Source of the DNA: Gnetum montanum
Taxonomy: Eukaryota > Streptophyta > Gnetopsida > Gnetales > Gnetaceae
NCBI GenBank assembly: GCA_015680685.1
Contig: MNCI01013753.1
Coordinates: forward strand, 262,923 to 326,922
Length of the DNA stretch: 64,000 nucleotides
Direction: 5' to 3'
Position numbers and translations under genes: made by a program. This document shows, piece after piece, positions 11,822 through 23,469 of this stretch (position 1 is the first letter of the stretch; each line of letters begins with the position of its first letter). A model generated the notes under the pieces. It made no database searches. It was not told the DNA's origin and was given only the letters and a program-made list of their open reading frames with translations.

Positions 11822-12651
11822 TGATGAGTGGCGAGGTACCACTACGCCCAACCATACGAATCACAGGTGTTCATGCTCGACTCGGTTGAATTCTGTAGAC
11901 TATAAGCACTTGCAGACACCAAAATATAGCTAGAAAAACCTTGTGTTAGAATGGTCATTGTCTTCCCAACCCCACTTATGGTGTTCTAATGCAATGGTTA
12001 AGTGAGATTGAGGCAAATGATTTTTATGGATTTTCTCTTTATCTTCTAGAGTCTAATTCATGAAAGGAAATGTAAGAAATGGGATATTTCGTAATCTATA
12101 ATTGTCCTATTTTATCTCTTAACTTTTCCTAGCATAAGCATCTGATCCCATCTTTTGTGCATGTCTTGAGCATCCCCTAACCACTACTGGGTTACCAAAC
12201 ATTAAGCATCACTAGGTTGCCAAGTGTTGGGTTTACGTTTGAGACAGTAGTACTTATGGTTTTCGTAAGATATAAAAGATCAATGAAGATTAAAGTGATA
12301 ACAATGAAATCCAATTGCTACAATCTCATCTTTATTTCCAGTCATGCCAATGGGCTCAGGTACATCAGTGCTCGAATAAAGAGCCAGACACCTTTCTCAC
12401 ACCTATTGCAGGCACTTGGAAAATATTCTAACTCTCATAGGGATAAACTGCAAGAGCATCACTACAACTACCTAAAATGATGCTTAAGTGTGGTGGAAGC
12501 AAACTTATTTATAGCTAGAACAAACACTGTGTAGATGAGGCCATGTAGACGCATGGAAAAATGTGTCAATGGGGCCACATCAACGTGGCCACGTATATGG
12601 AGCCCTGTATACGTGGCCCAGTTAACACATTGACTGATGAGCACTTCATCA
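11822..12651 (-). repeat. Element A 5' LTR
   Basis: The minus-strand LTR is 830 bp with termini TGATGA and CATCA. Its TATA box TATAAATAAG lies on the minus strand in the block 12504-12514. Its sister is at 718-1611. Near the U3 start it carries repeated GGCCACGTATATGG-like units (12570-12625) where other members carry GATATC units. Confidence 0.9.
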
Positions 12652-12656
12652 ATAAT
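12652..12656. repeat. Target site duplication of element A (right)
   Basis: ATAAT, identical to 713-717. Confidence 0.9.
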
Positions 12657-15182
12657 AATGCACAAGAATGAAAAGAATTGAGAATGAATGATGAACAAGA
12701 GAGAGAAGTTAAGAATGCAACATCATTGGATTCCAAGCCAACCATTCAATTAACTTTTGAAAGCACATGAGCACATTCTACACCTCATGAAAGATTAACT
12801 AATGCATTCCTTCACTACTACTCATCCACATAATAGGGATAGATCTCCAAGTCCCACTTTTAAGTGTAAGATCATACCTACCACTACTAGTGTCATCTAG
12901 CCTTGATTATTCCACAATCGGACCATTGGTGAAACCAAACCAAGTCAATGTGATGTAAATCATATACAAGTCAAGATTCTAGTATGTTTTTCCTTCATCC
13001 ATGCATGTATGCACAATAGGTTTCCTAAATTTTTCTATACTAAAAACCTCTCATTGATCCCTCTAGCTATGCTAACTAGTTGTAATTCCAATAATGATTA
13101 CAGTGCCATGACCAAGAAATTAGATTTTCATAATTTAGATATGATCATGGTTTACATCAAGAAATCTGATCTTGATCCTTAAAAACAAATGGGTTCAAAA
13201 ATTGAGTAGAAGCAACATTTAATATTACAAAAGTTCACTAAGAAAGAGACTTCTAGACCTTCATGACCATGGGTAGGTATGAGCAAGAAATTATCTTTGA
13301 CTGTTACCTTTTGGGAGACAAGTGATCTAGGCATCAAGTTGAACATAAAAAAGACTTGAATAAGTATTGGTTCAACCACTCATTTTGTTCTTAATTTGAG
13401 CATCATAATGCCAATCTAGGATGGTAAAATTACCAATTTTCATTTTCTAAAGCTTGAAATCTTATCACTCTTCCAATCACCTCTTCTTCTTTAGTTAATT
13501 TTCAAGATTTTTTTCCTTTTCGCTCTTTTTTTTCTCTCATTTTCATTCATATGCATATTTTTTTCATTCATTTTTTCATATTTTTTCATGAGAAGAATAT
13601 TTTTGAATGGTGAGTGAAAATCATGAGAATGAATAAAGTGCTAGATCATCACCTAGAGTCTTTGACTTGCCTGAACATGAGAATTCACCCCTCACTGCAT
13701 GACACACATAGGTCCATAAGATCATGAACCTCTTCTAACCAGGGTGGCCAAGCATGTCAAACACATGCACCTTGGTCTAATCACATCAATCAAACACATC
13801 CAGTGGTCACAATAACCCTTAATAACACACCCTTTCCTTGATAGTGACCAAGCACTCTTTGAAAATTCTAGAGCTTACATCTTAAGGTGTGAATCTACCA
13901 ACAATCCACAGTTCCAATAGTAGTAGCTTCAACAACTCATTATGCGAGTCTTAGCTCCCTACTAAATCTAATCTTAATTCACCAATGATAGATACAAGAA
14001 AGTAAATGGATGATTTTTTTTTTGCATGGGCATTCCATTGATTAAGGCTTCACTTTAGACCCATTTAGCACTCTTGCATAATCATCACATCTATAACTCA
14101 CCTATCCACCACTAGCTTATTGGGAGAGCATTCATAAAGCACATTAATTGATTTTCCATATACACAAAAAACATAATTGAAATATTATAAAAAATTGAAA
14201 TTGATAAATTGTTAATATGAAATATAAATACACACAAAGAATCACACTAAAGAAATATCAAACCAAAATTGATAGATCTATATGCTCAAAAACATGCACA
14301 CCAAATCACACCAAACCAAACGAATAAGAAAATTAGAGAATAATATATCATTAGTTTTAAAAAATATGCACACAAAAATATACATCAAACAAATAACCAT
14401 ACTTTACCATTGAAGCCATTACATGGAGAGCTATTCCTCCATGACTGAGTTTAACGCTGCCACTTGGTAACCTCCATAATTAAGTTAAGCATTCTAGGTG
14501 TTAAACTTATTCTTTAGAATCATACTCTCCTTGGTTCCATTTCTTTGAAGATAATGGTGAGAAAGGGGATGAGCATGAATACTCACAGATAGTTATATTT
14601 TTTTTCTGTTATGAAAATGCTTATGAGGTAATGAAGTTTGTGTCATGGAAGGAACATGATTATTGTGGTACTACCCAATAGTATATGATGATGAAAAATG
14701 AGTGTAGTACCTTGCATTAAGAAACTAGACATGTTTCCATTATGGCTAATTTAAAATTCCCTCCTATAGTAATATAGAAGGCCATGATGGACATTATTGA
14801 ATTTGCGACTGCTAGAATAGTTATGGTGGATAGGGCCAATATTGATGGAACATTACATGAGGTATTTGGTTCATCGACTACTATGTTTCATGATATTAAG
14901 TAGGATGATATGAGAAATATTGTTATGATGTAGAGGAAACAATCCATGGTGCCAAGATCCAAGGATTAGGTTCCATTCCTTATTAAGTTTGTGTCTAACA
15001 AAGTGGACTAAAATGATAAGAAATTTGATTAGGGAAAGACCTCTTGTCCTTTGTTTTACTTTGACCAATTCTACCTTGTGGTGTAATTGCCTTCACAACT
15101 ACTTCAATAACTTTATTTTTCAAATCCTTAAAACATGATATCATGTTTTCATTTAACACATCCCAAACCTTGTCAATAGCAT
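12657..15182. other. AT-rich DNA, no gene recognised
   Basis: No convincing coding signal on either strand. It holds T-rich low-complexity stretches (13500-13600) and many short non-conserved frames. It may be an old unidentified repeat. Confidence 0.4.
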
Positions 15183-15992
15183 TGATGAGTGGCGAGGTAC
15201 CCCTACACTCAACCATATGAATATGAGCGTAACACGCGTGATCCGGTCGAACTCTGTAGACTAAGTTCCTACACACCTCATGGAACACTTAAGGTTAACC
15301 ATTCGTTGTCTTCCCAAACTTACTTGTATTTGTCATGATGTATGGTTAAGTAAGTCCGAGGTATATGATTTTTATATCTTTTCTAATTTTATCTCCTATG
15401 CTAGTGAGGTGAAGGATTGAAGAGACTAACTAACTAACTCTAACTTAACTAACTAGTCTTAATTTACCTAGCATCAGCATCCGTTCCCACTTACTGTACA
15501 CACCCTAAACTGATGCAACCATGGCTACCAAACACTAATCGTTGCTGGGGTCACCACATGTAACACACGTGCTCGAAGTGGTCGTACTGAGGCACTTAAC
15601 TAGGAGAGAAGGGTTTAGAGATATTTAATTCCTAATAAAGCATGTAAATGGAAAATAATAAATAACATTAAATAAAATCCTAATTAGCCTATTCCATGCA
15701 CTGCAAGGTTTATCCAGGAAGTTTGTCTTTATTGCCGTACAAAAACTTGTGTTCAAGTACAATGTTTGCTCGAATAAAGATCTATTCACTTTAGGAATCC
15801 TACTGCGGGCACATGGAAAATATTCTATCTCTGGAGTGATCAATCTGCCAGAGTTTCCCTACAATTTATCCTAGGATGGAAAAGAAGGAAGAGCCGCCTC
15901 TTATTTATAGAATTTGCGACGTACCACGATATCGCGATGGCCATGATATCGCATATGCAATATCGCGGCCCATGTGATATTGCGTCCCATCA
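15183..15992 (-). repeat. Element F 3' LTR
   Basis: 810 bp; termini TGATGA and CATCA in sense. It has a TATA box on the minus strand (around 15900-15910) and GATATC-type palindromes at 15928-15985. The next bases, in sense CATGGGGATA, are the equivalent of the polypurine tract region. Confidence 0.88.
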
Positions 15993-16173
15993 TATCCCCA
16001 TGATTGAATAAAAACTCATCCTTGAGTTCCTTACAAAATATTGGGAAGGTATGGGATTATTGACTGAATGGAACTAATGGGATGACTTGTGAACAGATCA
16101 TCATTACAAGACTTTGACAAAACTGGTGTTCATGATAACAAGAGTAAACACCTTCTTACATTGACATCAGACC

Positions 16174-16353
16174 TCATTTGGCAGTTGAGAAAGAAAGAAA
16201 GAAAGAAGTGTTGCTACTACCAACGCCAAGATTGTGCCTTTCGTTGTTCATCCGTAAGTGCGCCATCGATCTTGCTTCTTGCATAGCTGCTTCCAGCACT
16301 TCTCCATTCCAAGTGTTTCCTCTAGATCCAATCCATTTTTTCATGAGTGCCAT
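16174..16353 (-). CDS. Element F ORF3 remnant, short (59 aa)
   Basis: The start is chosen at ATG 16353 because it is preceded directly by TGTGTGCAG (a possible splice acceptor), the same setting as ORF3 in elements A, B, C and E. The product begins MALMKKWIGSRGNTW and ends FFLSFSTAK, where a (GAAA)n-type run (minus strand) is followed by a stop. Elements D and E carry relatives of this reading. I do not recognise a family and see no domain. The short length suggests a truncated or repurposed accessory ORF. Function unknown; whether it is translated is doubtful. Confidence 0.4.
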   Translation of the reverse strand: MALMKKWIGSRGNTWNGEVLEAAMQEARSMAHLRMNNERHNLGVGSSNTSFFLSFSTAK

Positions 16354-17413
16354 CTGCACACACAACACAATCTTATATTAGCAAGGGTAAATGAATTTCA
16401 ATGTAGTTGATACCTTGCTGTGGTGAAAGGTCCATTGGCTAGGTTGTGGTATGGCTGATACAGATTTGGAGATATAGTAGTGGTGACTACTGAAGGTGTA
16501 GGGGTTAGGAGAAAAATTGAAAAAAATTAGGGCTAGGAGAAAATTGAAAAAATCGGGCCCCATACCCCCATGACTAATTGTGAACCTCTGGTAGCGTTAG
16601 AATGGAGAAAGAAAAAGAATAAGAAAGATGATGAAAAAGAGACAACTATAGCATCAATGAAATGGATGTCAAGATGGAAATGAACAAAATAAAACTAATT
16701 GCAAAAATGTTAAGGGAAAAAATTTAACTGGTGCACCAAAGAGGAATGTCACTGGGTCCTCCCCAAAGCAGGATCATGCCCTTAATGCCCTGAAAAACCT
16801 ACATTCAAAGAGTCCGTAGGATTTGGGAATGTCATTTGAAACAAGAGTTAAAGTCTTAACCGCAAGAATTTACCAAAAAGAAAACAATGTATCCACCAAA
16901 ATATATACTAATGATACAACCAACAATGAGGTGAACAATGGAGAGAAGGATGGAGAGAAGAGAATGGAATGGAATCCCAAGAACAAGGTGGTGTACAACC
17001 CCTTGTGTAGGTCATGATTAAAGTGACTTAGCAGATCCCATTCCAAGTTCGGCCTCAAACAAACCACTTCTAGTGACTTCACATCAATGAATTCGGCTAA
17101 TCCATCCTCTTGGATAACAAGAATGCCTTCCCCAAGAGTCACCACCATTCCAACGAAACAAAAAGGAAAGAATGGAAAGTGAGAAGGGCCTTAGTTAGAG
17201 GAAACCTTTTTAGTTCCATAACCAGTGCTTGTAGCCCAAAGCATTATTTTGTCTAAGGGGTGTGCTTTGAATTCTCACTTTTTTTTGTTTTGTGTTTTTA
17301 TGCATGAGAACCACACCATGCAAAGACTTTGTTTGTTATTTTTTATTTTCTTGGCTTCTCGATAATTGGGTAATGTCGAAACGATAAGAAAACTCAAGAA
17401 GAAAAACATCCAA

Positions 17414-18118
17414 TCACCCAAGAGAATGGCCAACACAAAAGGGTAACGCAATAGTATTTGATTCAATGTTATTTGATTCATCTTCTAATTCATTAATATT
17501 AATTATTTGAACTTTATCAATGAATTTTACATCATTGTTTTCTAGAACTTCTTTAATACTTTCCAAATCTATTTCAACATCCTTGCAAAACTTATCATTA
17601 TGAGTTTTAAATTTTAACACTGCTAGTACTCTTGCTTTGTCAACAATAAAATCATATGTTCCACTAAAATGATCCTTTCTTTGAACAATAATCAATGGTA
17701 AATCTTGTAATTCTCAAGGTAGGTTTTTTGCTACCTCTTCTACATGATGTGGAAAGCTTATTATATGAACTTTATATTTTAGTTGACCTCCATGAGCATG
17801 TGTAACTTGAATTATGGGATTGAGCCTCGTAATTAACATTTCTCCAACTTAGGTTAACACTTGAAGTTCACATGGTTCTTCTCTGGGATCCATCTTATTA
17901 GATATAGAAAAATGTTTAGGATAGTTCTCCTTTTTACATCTTTGACATTCAAATATGCTATTTTTCTTGGTATGTAACATTGAAAAAAAAATTTCATTAC
18001 ATGTGTTACATTCAAATTCATTTGTAACAATTTGAATAATATTTTGAAATCTTAATTGAGCATTTCCAATATTTTGTTTGTCTTCATATTTAAAATTTTC
18101 TAGGTTTTTTAAAAGCAT
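17414..18118 (-). pseudogene. Helitron-like replicase N-terminal fragment (DUF6570-like)
   Basis: A single minus-strand frame of about 235 codons with two stops. It contains a zinc-binding-like region 'CNTCNEIFF...CQRC' (near 17925-18010), then 'MDPREEPCELQVLT', 'GEMLITRLNPIIQV', 'GGQLKYKVHIISFP', 'LPLIIVQRKD' and 'VLAVLKFKTHN'. This order (zinc fingers, N-M-D/P, L-x-x-L-T, E-E-M-L-I, G-G-Q, then L-P) is what I know from the conserved N-terminal domain of Helitron Rep-helicases. Downstream Rep (HUH) and helicase parts are absent; the fragment ends at the junction with element F. The match is made from memory of the family pattern; the assignment is likely but not searched. Confidence 0.7.
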
Positions 18119-18299
18119 CTTTCTTGCATGGTTTGGTTAACTTTGTATAATCAAAATCTCCAACATAATGACTTACCAACAACACTTAATGGAGTGGATC
18201 TTGCAAGTCTTCCAATGTTAGTCCACTGCTAAGTTTAATATTCAAGATGTGTAAATCATATGTAAAAGGTGAAGTTGTATTATTTTTCTGCACATTGTT

Positions 18300-18900
18300 T
18301 TATCGAAAGTAACTTATATCCCACTTGTTTGTTGTATACACTACTTGATAGAAGACAAATCCTGATGGACTACAAGTAACATGTCTTCTTTCTATAGTGG
18401 AAAATAAGTAATAACTCATGCTTGTCCAACCAAACTTGTCTGTGTATATATTTTTAACTATAGGATCTATATAAAAGAAATAATAACTATGATTTGCACC
18501 TTCAACAAAAGAGGAAGAATTTTGTATCATCACATATGGAGTATGACTGAAATCTTTCCATCATTCAAACCATGCATTGTTGAAAATATTAAATGGATCA
18601 ATCTCAATTTCATAACATAAACATGAATTCCCAAATTTGTAAACTGGCCACAACCACCAATTATTTGTCACATTTCTCATGTTTTGAATTAGAACATATA
18701 CTTTGTGGCAATAATTGCTTGATGAATTGATTTGCTCATCCTTATATATTGCATTCTAATGACGCAACTTGGATTCATAGATAAAGTTTCTAAAGCAGCT
18801 CCATATCGTTGAGAATGAGCTTCCATTGCAATTGGTAGCATGCATTCATCTAGATCTCCACTATCACAATTCATTAGTAGATGGAAAGATCATTCTTGTC
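18300..18900 (-). pseudogene. Unrecognised decayed ORF stretch
   Basis: On the minus strand, one frame from about 18760 to 18300 reads about 150 codons with few stops. It is rich in Asn, Tyr, Trp and Cys ('NNWWLWPVYKFGNSCLCYE', 'HTPYVMIQNSSSFVEG', 'RRHVTCSPSGFVFYQVV') and contains several N-x-S/T sites, which looks like a secreted or extracellular domain. An adjacent frame (18689-18874) reads 'ECMLPIAMEAHSQRYGAAL'. It lies upstream of the Helitron-like fragment in the same orientation, so it could be a gene piece captured by that element. I do not recognise the family. Confidence 0.3.
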
Positions 18901-18929
18901 AACCTTCCCTAACCAGACGTGACCTTATT

Positions 18930-19095
18930 TTATCCTTTTTTCTGTCAGTCTATCCTTTTTTTTTAAGTGAATAAGCCAACATAAAAAATAGTCCTCCAAG
19001 TACTAGAAAGAGTGCAATTATAGATAGAATGTAATGGACACAAACTGCAATAATTCAAAGTTTAATAGTAGTTGTAGCAACAATTGATCGAATAT
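18930..19095 (-). pseudogene. Possible transmembrane segment of the same relic
   Basis: A minus-strand frame contains a hydrophobic run ('IIALFLVLGGLFFMLAYSL') followed by basic residues ('KKKDRLTEKRIK') and a stop, a typical single-pass membrane anchor with a basic tail. It precedes the 18.3-18.9 kb stretch in sense orientation. One in-frame stop is present upstream. Weak evidence. Confidence 0.25.
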
Positions 19096-19577
19096 CTTTC
19101 CAAATTCATTTTTTTAAAAGTGTAATATAAGTGTGGGCTAGCATCAATGGTATTAGACAATAAAAAGAAAGAAATCTTAAGAATGATGATAGTCTAATAT
19201 TTCACTTGAAATTGTATATCAGGATAAGGAAGTTTCTAATCCAATCTGTACACTCAAGGCAACCTTTGAAAATATGCTTAACCAATATAAACTTAAATTT
19301 GTTATATAAAAACATGAAATTTCCATGAAGAACAATGAAGCCAAACATGCCTTCATATGCAAGTATTGTATGCAAGATGGCACACATGTAATGTCCACCA
19401 AATAAAGATAAGATTCATGTGGAAATATTTGCAATAAAGATAAGATTCCTGTGGAAATCTTATCAACAAATAGCATATTCTTCCAAGCAAGCAATAGCCT
19501 ACAAAGTACTTGCTAATACATGAAAATCTAGGTTACATTTTCTTAGAATTTCTAAAATTTCTCAGAGCCTGGTAAAT

Positions 19578-20155
19578 ATGACCAACACTTATCAGCTAGT
19601 TCTAGTTCTGGCTCTACTGGTTGTGGGTTTGTGGTTTGCAAGAGAAGCCCTAGAAAAGAAGGGCAAGCCCTATGACAAAGGATAGGAGTGCAAAGGAGAG
19701 TACTACTACAACAAAACCATTTACCAGGTCTTCATAGTGGATTAGTCTAAAAATATGTTTCAAGAGAGGAATAACCCAGTGGCACATGCAGTAGATTTCT
19801 ATGACTACTACTGCTTTATCACTGCCTCTATCTAGTTCTAGGGCATTGGCTTCTATACTACATGAGGCTTCCTGATGTAGCAGCTTGAGCTTGCTACATT
19901 TTTTGCCCGCATTACATTTGAAACCAACTATAAGATCACTCACTCTCAATCCTTGTGTTTGTTTTCCTTTGTTTTGTGGATGTTTGGTTTTAGTTATATT
20001 TTCTAAAAACCCTCTTTGTGTTTCCTCCTATTAGTTATCTTTATGGACCTTATTTCAAGATTTGCGCAGGAATTAGCTCTCGGTATTAATGGTTGTAATG
20101 TCATCTAGATCGTCAATAAACATCAAGCATTTGGAGAAAGCTACAATTTCCACTA
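19578..20155. pseudogene. Ambiguous decayed coding stretch
   Basis: Both strands look partly coding. On plus, ATG at 19578 opens a hydrophobic N-terminus ('MTNTYQLVLVLALLVVGLWF') and the frame continues for about 190 codons with several TAG/TGA stops ('NNPVAHAVDFYDYYCFIT', 'LELATFFARITFETNYKI'). On minus, 19949-19650 is an uninterrupted 99-codon frame ending in a hydrophobic segment. I recognise neither product. The length without frameshift on plus is more than I would expect by chance, but this is a judgement by eye. Confidence 0.25.
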
Positions 20156-20619
20156 GCTAAGAAGGATTGGTGTCTAAAGGAAACACAACTTATTTATGGT
20201 TTAGGTATGTATGACCATTTGTTTTTACATAAGAAAGATTTCCTTCTAGCTTAACTCTTTACTAGTTCTAAAGTTTAGCATGATAATTAATGTTGTTGCT
20301 TATGTTTCATGAAAATGACATTTAAATTTTTGTCACACAAATAGTTTTATTAGAATTTACTTTATGCTAATTGTGAAAAATATAAACAGGTGTTTCAAAA
20401 CACTATGCTTGTTCTTGAAGTAAGGCCACACACTATTGTGCATGGCTTGGTGTTGCAAGTAGTTTTCCTAATAGCGTTACTATTGGTGTGTTTGAAGAGG
20501 TAAGGAAACAATGTAAATGTTTGGCTTATGTGGACAAGATTATCTTCATAATTCTCTTTATATCATTGTGAAACCTATTCCAATAACAAAAGTGTTTAGA
20601 GAATAGGGTGAATATGCCA

Positions 20620-20866
20620 AAAAATAACACTATGCAAAGACATTCATGATGTTTTTCTTCTTTATCCATTTCAAATTGGTAACATGTAATCAAAACTTGT
20701 GTTTGTGGACCCACTCATATTTTTATAATCAAAGTTTCTCGACACGACTAAATTTTTACTAAACATACACAAAATTAATACTTTGTACAATACAAACAAA
20801 CATATTCTAAGTTGACAAATTAAAACTAATGAGTGTGGAAGGAAACACTCAGCCCTATAATGTAGT
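20620..20866 (+). repeat. Dispersed direct repeat, copy 1
   Basis: About 245 bp starting near 'aacactatgcaaagacat' that recurs, diverged, at 22666-22905 in the same orientation. Landmarks shared by both are 'gtaatcaaaacttgtgttt', 'atatttttataatcaaagt' and 'aatgagtgtggaagga'. Type unknown. Confidence 0.75.
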
Positions 20867-22273
20867 TTATTCATTTTGAAATAAAAAGTGTGGCCTACTT
20901 CCATTTCCATGAGGCTATCTATTAGTAAATAGAAAGGCAAGAACATAATAAATATGTAATCAATGATCAGATTTTTCTAGAGTATAACAATCAATACTGA
21001 ATTCATGGATTAAATTGTGGGTGTTGAAAATTGGTCATGATGTAGTTGGGTACGTGGAATCTCTTATAGAATCCATTATGGATGGATTGGAAGAACTAGT
21101 AAATATCTTGGACCTTGAAATTGGTTTTGGATCATTAGAAAACAAGGTTTTTTATAGCATATACAAATAGTTTGAGGCATAGTCCTTTTAAAGTTCATTG
21201 TTTTTGGGAAAATGACAGCTATTTTTTTCATGATCTTATAGCTTTTTCTAGAACAAGTTGCTATTCATATAAATAATGCAAATCAAGTTGTGATACTATC
21301 TAACACAGTAATAAAGAATATGATAGATTCTACTTTCCCAGGATATGAGAGTGAACCTGGCAATCAAGATGCATTCAAGATGTAAGATGCAACAATAAAC
21401 GATTTTATGTGAATGGTTACTTACAATTTTCTTGATTCGATATAATTGTTCTTGACACAACATGCTAGAAGCTACTGTGCAAAGGCTTACAACTCTCTAC
21501 TCAGTAATAATGGAGAAAAAACTAATGGATATTTTAACCAAAACTTGGTCTATGTGTGTTTTTTACTCATGCATGCAAAGATAGATCTAATTTCCTTTCT
21601 AATGTATTTTTACTAAATAAATTAGGTTTTCCTTTCTATACATGTGACATTTAAGGAATTGGAATTCATGCCTAAATAAATATCATCTTAAGGAAATAAT
21701 TGAAATTTGATTAGTAACAATCCATTCCAAAGGATATAGCAGGAAAAATAAGAGAAAGAAATAAAACAAAGATTAGATTGTAAACTCAAGAATTAAAAAT
21801 TTTACAAATTAAAGACAAAGAACAAGAATTAAACTCAAGAATTAAAGTTTTATAAATTAAAGACAAAGAATAAGAATTAGAAATATTTGAAGACAAATAT
21901 GAAAATAATCTATGAAAAAATAGAAATCTAAACATTCAATACAAAAAAAAATAGAAAGTCTAGAAAGCCAAGATTTTGAGCACTCACCATGTTATACTTT
22001 TTCAAGTTGATCAATTTTCTGTAGACATAACTTCCTTCCCTATGATTATGCAAAATTATTCTTATAGTCTACAAAGAAGGATTAGCTGCAAAAATCATCA
22101 ACTATAATGAGTGAGGAGTTCCCATCAAAATATGGAATACAAGATAACAACATTTCTTGCATGGATTTTGAGGATTCGACCAACAATAGATGCCAAGATA
22201 TAGATCATTATCGATTTATGACTTATGTGCCATCATTGATTTTCAATCCACTTGCAAATTAGATAGAATTTTT

Positions 22274-22580
22274 CAACCAAACATGTCTATTTCTTTGAAT
22301 AAATGATACCATTTACATCAATCAAAAGTACTGTCTATGGGGCCTATCCATATGTACAATAAAACATAGTTGTCCACTTGTAAATTGAATAGTTTTTTTC
22401 AATCAAACATGTCTATTTCTTTGAATAAATGATGCCATTTATATCAATGAAAAGCCATGGTTGTGGGGCCTATCCATGAACATGTCTATATCTTTGAATA
22501 AATGATGTCATTTACATAAATGAAAAGCCATGGTTGTGGGGCCTATCCATATGTACAATTAAACATAGTTGTGGTTGTGC
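22274..22580 (+). repeat. Short tandem minisatellite-like array
   Basis: Three irregular copies of a unit with 'acatgtctatttctttgaat' (at 22281, 22407 and, as 'acatgtctatatctttgaat', 22480) followed by 'aaatgat..catttacat' and 'tggggcctatccat'. Spacings are 126 and 73 bp. Confidence 0.75.
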
Positions 22581-22665
22581 ACCGATGTAGATGTACAATC
22601 AAACTTGCTACATTGAGACTTTGTACAATACCAAAAAATCTATTCCAAAGATGTTCAAAAATAAC

Positions 22666-22905
22666 ACTATGCAAGGACATCCATGACATTTTTATTCTAT
22701 ATCCATTACAAATTCATAATGTGTAATCAAAACTTGTGTTTGTGGGCCTACCCATATTTTTATAATCAAAGTTTCTCCACACAACTAATGTTTTACTAAA
22801 CACAAATAAAATTAATACTTTCTATAATACAAAAGAGCACATTCTAAGTTGGAAAAATAAAAATAATGAGTGTGGAAGGACACACTTATCCCTGTAATAC
22901 ACCTC
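22666..22905 (+). repeat. Dispersed direct repeat, copy 2
   Basis: Second copy of the repeat at 20620-20866, adjoining the minisatellite-like array on its left. Confidence 0.75.
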
Positions 22906-23469
22906 ATTTCCCTTGATGAATTAAGAACCATTGGTATTTAACTTTTAAGCATTATTTCATTTTTGAAAATTTTATTAAAGAGCTTTATTAAACATACTTG
23001 TATCCTGTTCACTCTTAACTTTTAAAAAGCAAACAAGCAATCAACAATTTAAGTATAAGACATTTGGAATTATTATCATGATATTTATTAGACACTTGTA
23101 ATTAGTGTGAATTTGAGATCTATTTCGTTACGTTTTTAAAATAAGTCAAGTAAAAATTTACAACTCCCTTTCTAAAAAAGCAGCAAAACAACACATAATG
23201 AATAAGAATATGTTAATTTTAATATATAAAATATACAAATATTTGAATATACATATGCTAATTATAAAGAAGCAAGAAACCATAAACTATAATAAAAAAG
23301 CTCACTAGATTGTTAATATTGCCATTATACTTATGTATTCCCATTATCATAACTATTACCACTATGAGGTATGCCACATTCACTTTCATAACGAAGAACA
23401 AGGCTTAATTAGATTCATATAAATTTACTTAAATTCAATGAAGAATTGTTAAGTACTTCTCTCGAGTTT

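Larger units (their letters stand above)
718..12651 (-). mobile_element. Element A: full-length Ty3/gypsy retrotransposon, defective
   Basis: An 11.9-kb element read on the minus strand. Its LTRs at 718-1611 and 11822-12651 begin with TGATGA and end with CATCA in sense orientation. The 5-bp duplication ATAAT is perfect on both sides (713-717 and 12652-12656). Sense order is 5' LTR, primer site, gag, protease, RT, integrase, spacer, ORF3, 3' LTR. Gag-PR-RT-IN order and an FMDD RT motif fit the plant Ty3/gypsy Athila/Tat group (family knowledge). All genes carry stop codons; RNase H is absent and the integrase triad is lost. The LTRs differ clearly, including an indel of roughly 60 bp, so the insertion is old. 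Confidence 0.93.
15183..17437 (-). mobile_element. Element F: 3' end of an E/F-type retroelement, truncated
   Basis: A 3' LTR (15183-15992) is followed, in the direction opposite to transcription, by the ORF3 start (16353) and the family 3' spacer. Similarity to element E (48804-49393 plus 55447-56270) and to element D (50269-51690) runs through 'gagaatggcca' near 17425 and then stops. The sequence passes into the Helitron-like fragment with no second LTR. The gag, pol and 5' LTR are missing, so F was truncated by deletion or by another insertion. Confidence 0.85.

Noticed and set aside
13179-13379. 66-codon minus frame with hydrophobic content
   Set aside because: No family resemblance, no conserved neighbours; length expected by chance in AT-rich DNA.
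15004-15290. 97-codon minus frame spanning the start of element F's LTR
   Set aside because: Crosses an insertion boundary, so it cannot be an ancestral gene; the part outside the LTR (15004-15180) is too short to assign.
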